Shown: positions 13,211 through 14,922 of the stretch, piece by piece
Position numbering within the stretch: position 1 is the first letter of the stretch
How the letters are laid out: each line of letters opens with the position of its first letter
NCBI GenBank assembly: GCA_013214985.1
Contig: JABSRY010000011.1
Coordinates: 2,585 to 17,506 of the forward strand
Source: Hyphomicrobiales bacterium
GTDB lineage: Bacteria; Pseudomonadota; Alphaproteobacteria; Rhizobiales; OSC116
DNA length: 14,922 nucleotides
Reading direction: 5' to 3'
The notes under the pieces: generated by a model
The model's input: the letters and a program-made list of their open reading frames with translations, nothing else
What the model was told of the DNA's origin: nothing
The model's database searches: none
Position numbers and translations under genes: made by a program

Positions 13211-14446
13211 ATGACTAATCCAGTAAAAGTCTCTAGACAAGTATCTCAAAGCGTTGTTATGCAGGCTATTGCTCAAGACGGACCTATTTCTCGTGCTTCA
13301 TTGGCAAAACAAATAGGGCTTTCAAAGCAAACAATTTCCGAAGTCGTCAAGCAGTTGGAAAAAAATGGTTGGGTAAAAGTTACAGGCCAGACTAGCGGTC
13401 ATATCGGTCGGACAGCTGTTACTTATGAAGTTAACCCTACAAGCACTGGGATTATTGTTGTTGACCTAGGTGGTACAAAAGTACGGGCAGTTGTTGTTGA
13501 TCTTGTTGGCAATATTACCTCTGATCTTACTGAACCCACGGACCCAGTAGGAAAGAATGCTGTCATTGATCAAATAATAAGAATGTGTAAATCCGTTACA
13601 AACCTTTCTTCTATTGATAATGAATTAGTGAAATTAGCAGTCATTGGCGTTCCAGGCGTTCCAGACTTTATGACTGGTGCAATAAAAGTGTCACCAAATA
13701 TCTCAGGGTTAGATGAAATTAATGTAACAGAGTTAATTTCTGAAGCTCTCGGTCTTGAAGTGGTTCTAGAGAATGACGTTAACTTGGCAGTTCTTGGCGA
13801 GCAATGGTTAGGGGATGACGATAGTGAATTTGGTTTAGACAATTTGGTATTTATTTCGCTTGGCACAGGCATTGGCGCAGGAATTATAATAAATGGTCAA
13901 ATTGTTCGTGGCGTTGATGGATCAGCGGGCGAATTGGGTTTTTTACCTTTTGGTAGTGATGCGACTAGCAAAGATGCATTGCATGCAGGTGCTTTTGAAA
14001 ATGCAGTTGGAACGGATGCAATTGTTAAACTCTATAAGTCAAAAACTGGTGAACTAAAAAATGTAAAAGAGATATTTAATATCGCTCGATTGGGCGAGCC
14101 GATTGCTTCTGAAATTGTGTCAGAGGTTGGGTTTAGCTTAGCGCGTGCGATTGCGGCAATTACCTCTCTAATTAATCCAGAAAAAATAATAATGGGTGGT
14201 TCTATTGGCCGTCAAGATATTCTAATTAATGCAATTAAAAAACATCTGCCAAAATTTATGAAACAGAGTCCTGCAGTAACGGCATCTACGCTGGATGGAA
14301 ATGCCGCTTTAATTGGTGGTATTGCCATTGGGCTTGAACAACGCCATGCAACATTGTTTGCACCTGATATGGGAAACGCGATGGTAACGCAGTTTCCCGC
14401 TCCAAATAAGGTGAATTTTTTGGGGGGGCTGAAAAATGAAAATTGA
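13211..14446 (+). CDS. ROK-family transcriptional regulator (winged HTH plus degenerate sugar-kinase fold)
   Basis: The 411-residue protein has an N-terminal winged helix-turn-helix (about 12-60, ISRASLAKQIGLSKQTISEV at 26-45) followed by GHIGRTAVTYEVNP (63-76). An ASKHA kinase-like ROK domain comes next, with DLGGTK (85-90), END.N (187-191) and GTGIGAG (218-224). It thus resembles NagC/Mlc/XylR-type repressors that bind a sugar or related ligand. Two family features are altered: the ExGH motif reads ELGF (241-244), and the CxCGxxGCxE zinc motif is missing, as there is no Cys after residue 126. The protein is therefore probably not a zinc-dependent or active kinase, only a ligand sensor. AAGGA lies before the ATG. 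The M20 peptidase start overlaps its end by 11 bases, so the peptidase is the likely regulated partner. Confidence 0.85.
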   Translation: MTNPVKVSRQVSQSVVMQAIAQDGPISRASLAKQIGLSKQTISEVVKQLEKNGWVKVTGQTSGHIGRTAVTYEVNPTSTGIIVVDLGGTKVRAVVVDLVGNITSDLTEPTDPVGKNAVIDQIIRMCKSVTNLSSIDNELVKLAVIGVPGVPDFMTGAIKVSPNISGLDEINVTELISEALGLEVVLENDVNLAVLGEQWLGDDDSEFGLDNLVFISLGTGIGAGIIINGQIVRGVDGSAGELGFLPFGSDATSKDALHAGAFENAVGTDAIVKLYKSKTGELKNVKEIFNIARLGEPIASEIVSEVGFSLARAIAAITSLINPEKIIMGGSIGRQDILINAIKKHLPKFMKQSPAVTASTLDGNAALIGGIAIGLEQRHATLFAPDMGNAMVTQFPAPNKVNFLGGLKNEN

Positions 14447-14922
14447 AGATTTAAACCATTTGCTCACTAAGGCAATAGATAAGGATAAATATATTGGTTT
14501 GCTCCAAGGGGCAATTCAACATGAAAGCATTACAGGCAACGAAGCCAATTTTGTCGGGTATCTCTCTAAAAGGATGAGTGAGTTATCTCTTAATCCAGAG
14601 CAGGAATATTTTTTGCCTAACCGACCCAATATATCGGGTCTTCGTAAAGGGCAGGGCGGCGGGAAAACCCTTCAGTTTATGGGACATACAGACACAGTTC
14701 ATGTTGACGGATGGAGTGATAATTGGGCTGGTGATCCTAGAGAAAACCCGTTTTCGGGCGTTGTAATAGACGGTCAGATTTGGGGGCGAGGGTCTGGGGA
14801 TTTAAAAGCAGGTATTTGTACTTCACTCGCAGCATTTGATTTACTCGATAAAGTTGGAATTATTTTGAAAGGTGATGTGCGATACGCTTTCATTGGAGAT
14901 GAAGAAAGTGGGCAAGATGGTA
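14436..14922 (+). CDS. M20-family metallopeptidase (ArgE/DapE/CPG2-like), 5' part only
   Basis: The frame is open from ATG 14436 to the right edge (162 codons). It starts inside the last codons of the ROK gene, with a G-run 5 bases upstream acting as ribosome binding site. The dinuclear zinc site typical of M20 amidohydrolases is visible: GHTDTVH (83-89, His84 ligand and Asp86), GRGSGDLKAG (117-126, bridging Asp122) and GDEESG (154-159, catalytic Glu156 and ligand Glu157). Family members are about 370-430 residues, so more than half is outside the window. They cleave N-acyl groups or peptides, for example acetylornithine deacetylase, succinyl-diaminopimelate desuccinylase or carboxypeptidase G2. 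The substrate cannot be chosen here. The coupling to a ROK regulator suggests a substrate-inducible catabolic operon. Confidence 0.9.
   Translation, partial: MKIEDLNHLLTKAIDKDKYIGLLQGAIQHESITGNEANFVGYLSKRMSELSLNPEQEYFLPNRPNISGLRKGQGGGKTLQFMGHTDTVHVDGWSDNWAGDPRENPFSGVVIDGQIWGRGSGDLKAGICTSLAAFDLLDKVGIILKGDVRYAFIGDEESGQDG

Larger units (their letters stand above)
11071..14922. mobile_element. left part of an integrative element inserted at tRNA-Gly (right end outside window)
   Basis: The segment starts behind tRNA-Gly and holds a complete tyrosine recombinase gene, its coupled small gene, a long AT-rich gap and a ROK-regulator/M20-peptidase operon. The recombinase gene is visibly less AT-rich than the genes left of the tRNAs. 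Whether the ROK/M20 operon is cargo or native chromosome cannot be decided without the right attachment site. Confidence 0.5.

Overview
The window reads as a chromosomal stretch from an AT-rich alphaproteobacterium. The pointers are an alphaproteobacterial-type PAS protein, an alpha-type transglutaminase-like cysteine peptidase (BTLCP), a tandem PilZ protein, a fused CysN/CysC, and rlmB next to tRNA-Tyr and tRNA-Gly. The order within the class cannot be fixed from the sequence alone.

Left part (1-4750): the start of a CBS-domain gene runs off the left edge on the minus strand. It is followed by a 550-base gap that holds two plus-strand terminator-like hairpins without an obvious gene. Next is a minus-strand gene for a secreted, very Gln-rich protein with a strictly alternating (Gln-X)30 tract. 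Three plus-strand genes follow: a PAS-domain protein, a PilZ (c-di-GMP-type) protein and a periplasmic BTLCP peptidase ending at a strong intrinsic terminator. These four genes look like a surface and signalling neighbourhood, but no partner gene proves a joint function.

Middle part (4752-11070): NAD kinase (minus), then a two-gene sulfate-activation operon, cysD and cysNC (plus). This cysD is a compact form and the CysN part has an elongation-factor-like P-loop. A GT-B glycosyltransferase-like gene (minus) overlaps the end of cysNC by 4 bases and looks truncated. Upstream of it lies rlmB (23S rRNA Gm2251 methyltransferase, minus), then tRNA-Tyr(GTA) and tRNA-Gly(TCC) (plus).

Right part (11071-14922): directly behind tRNA-Gly sits a tyrosine recombinase (minus), translationally coupled to a small upstream gene. 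This is the typical edge of an integrative element inserted at a tRNA 3' end. Further in are a ROK-family regulator gene, preceded by a perfect 18-bp inverted repeat that overlaps its predicted promoter and reaches its ribosome binding site, and the start of an M20 metallopeptidase gene overlapping the ROK gene. These look like a regulated catabolic operon that may be cargo of the element. No second copy of the tRNA end was found before the right edge, so the far boundary is unknown.
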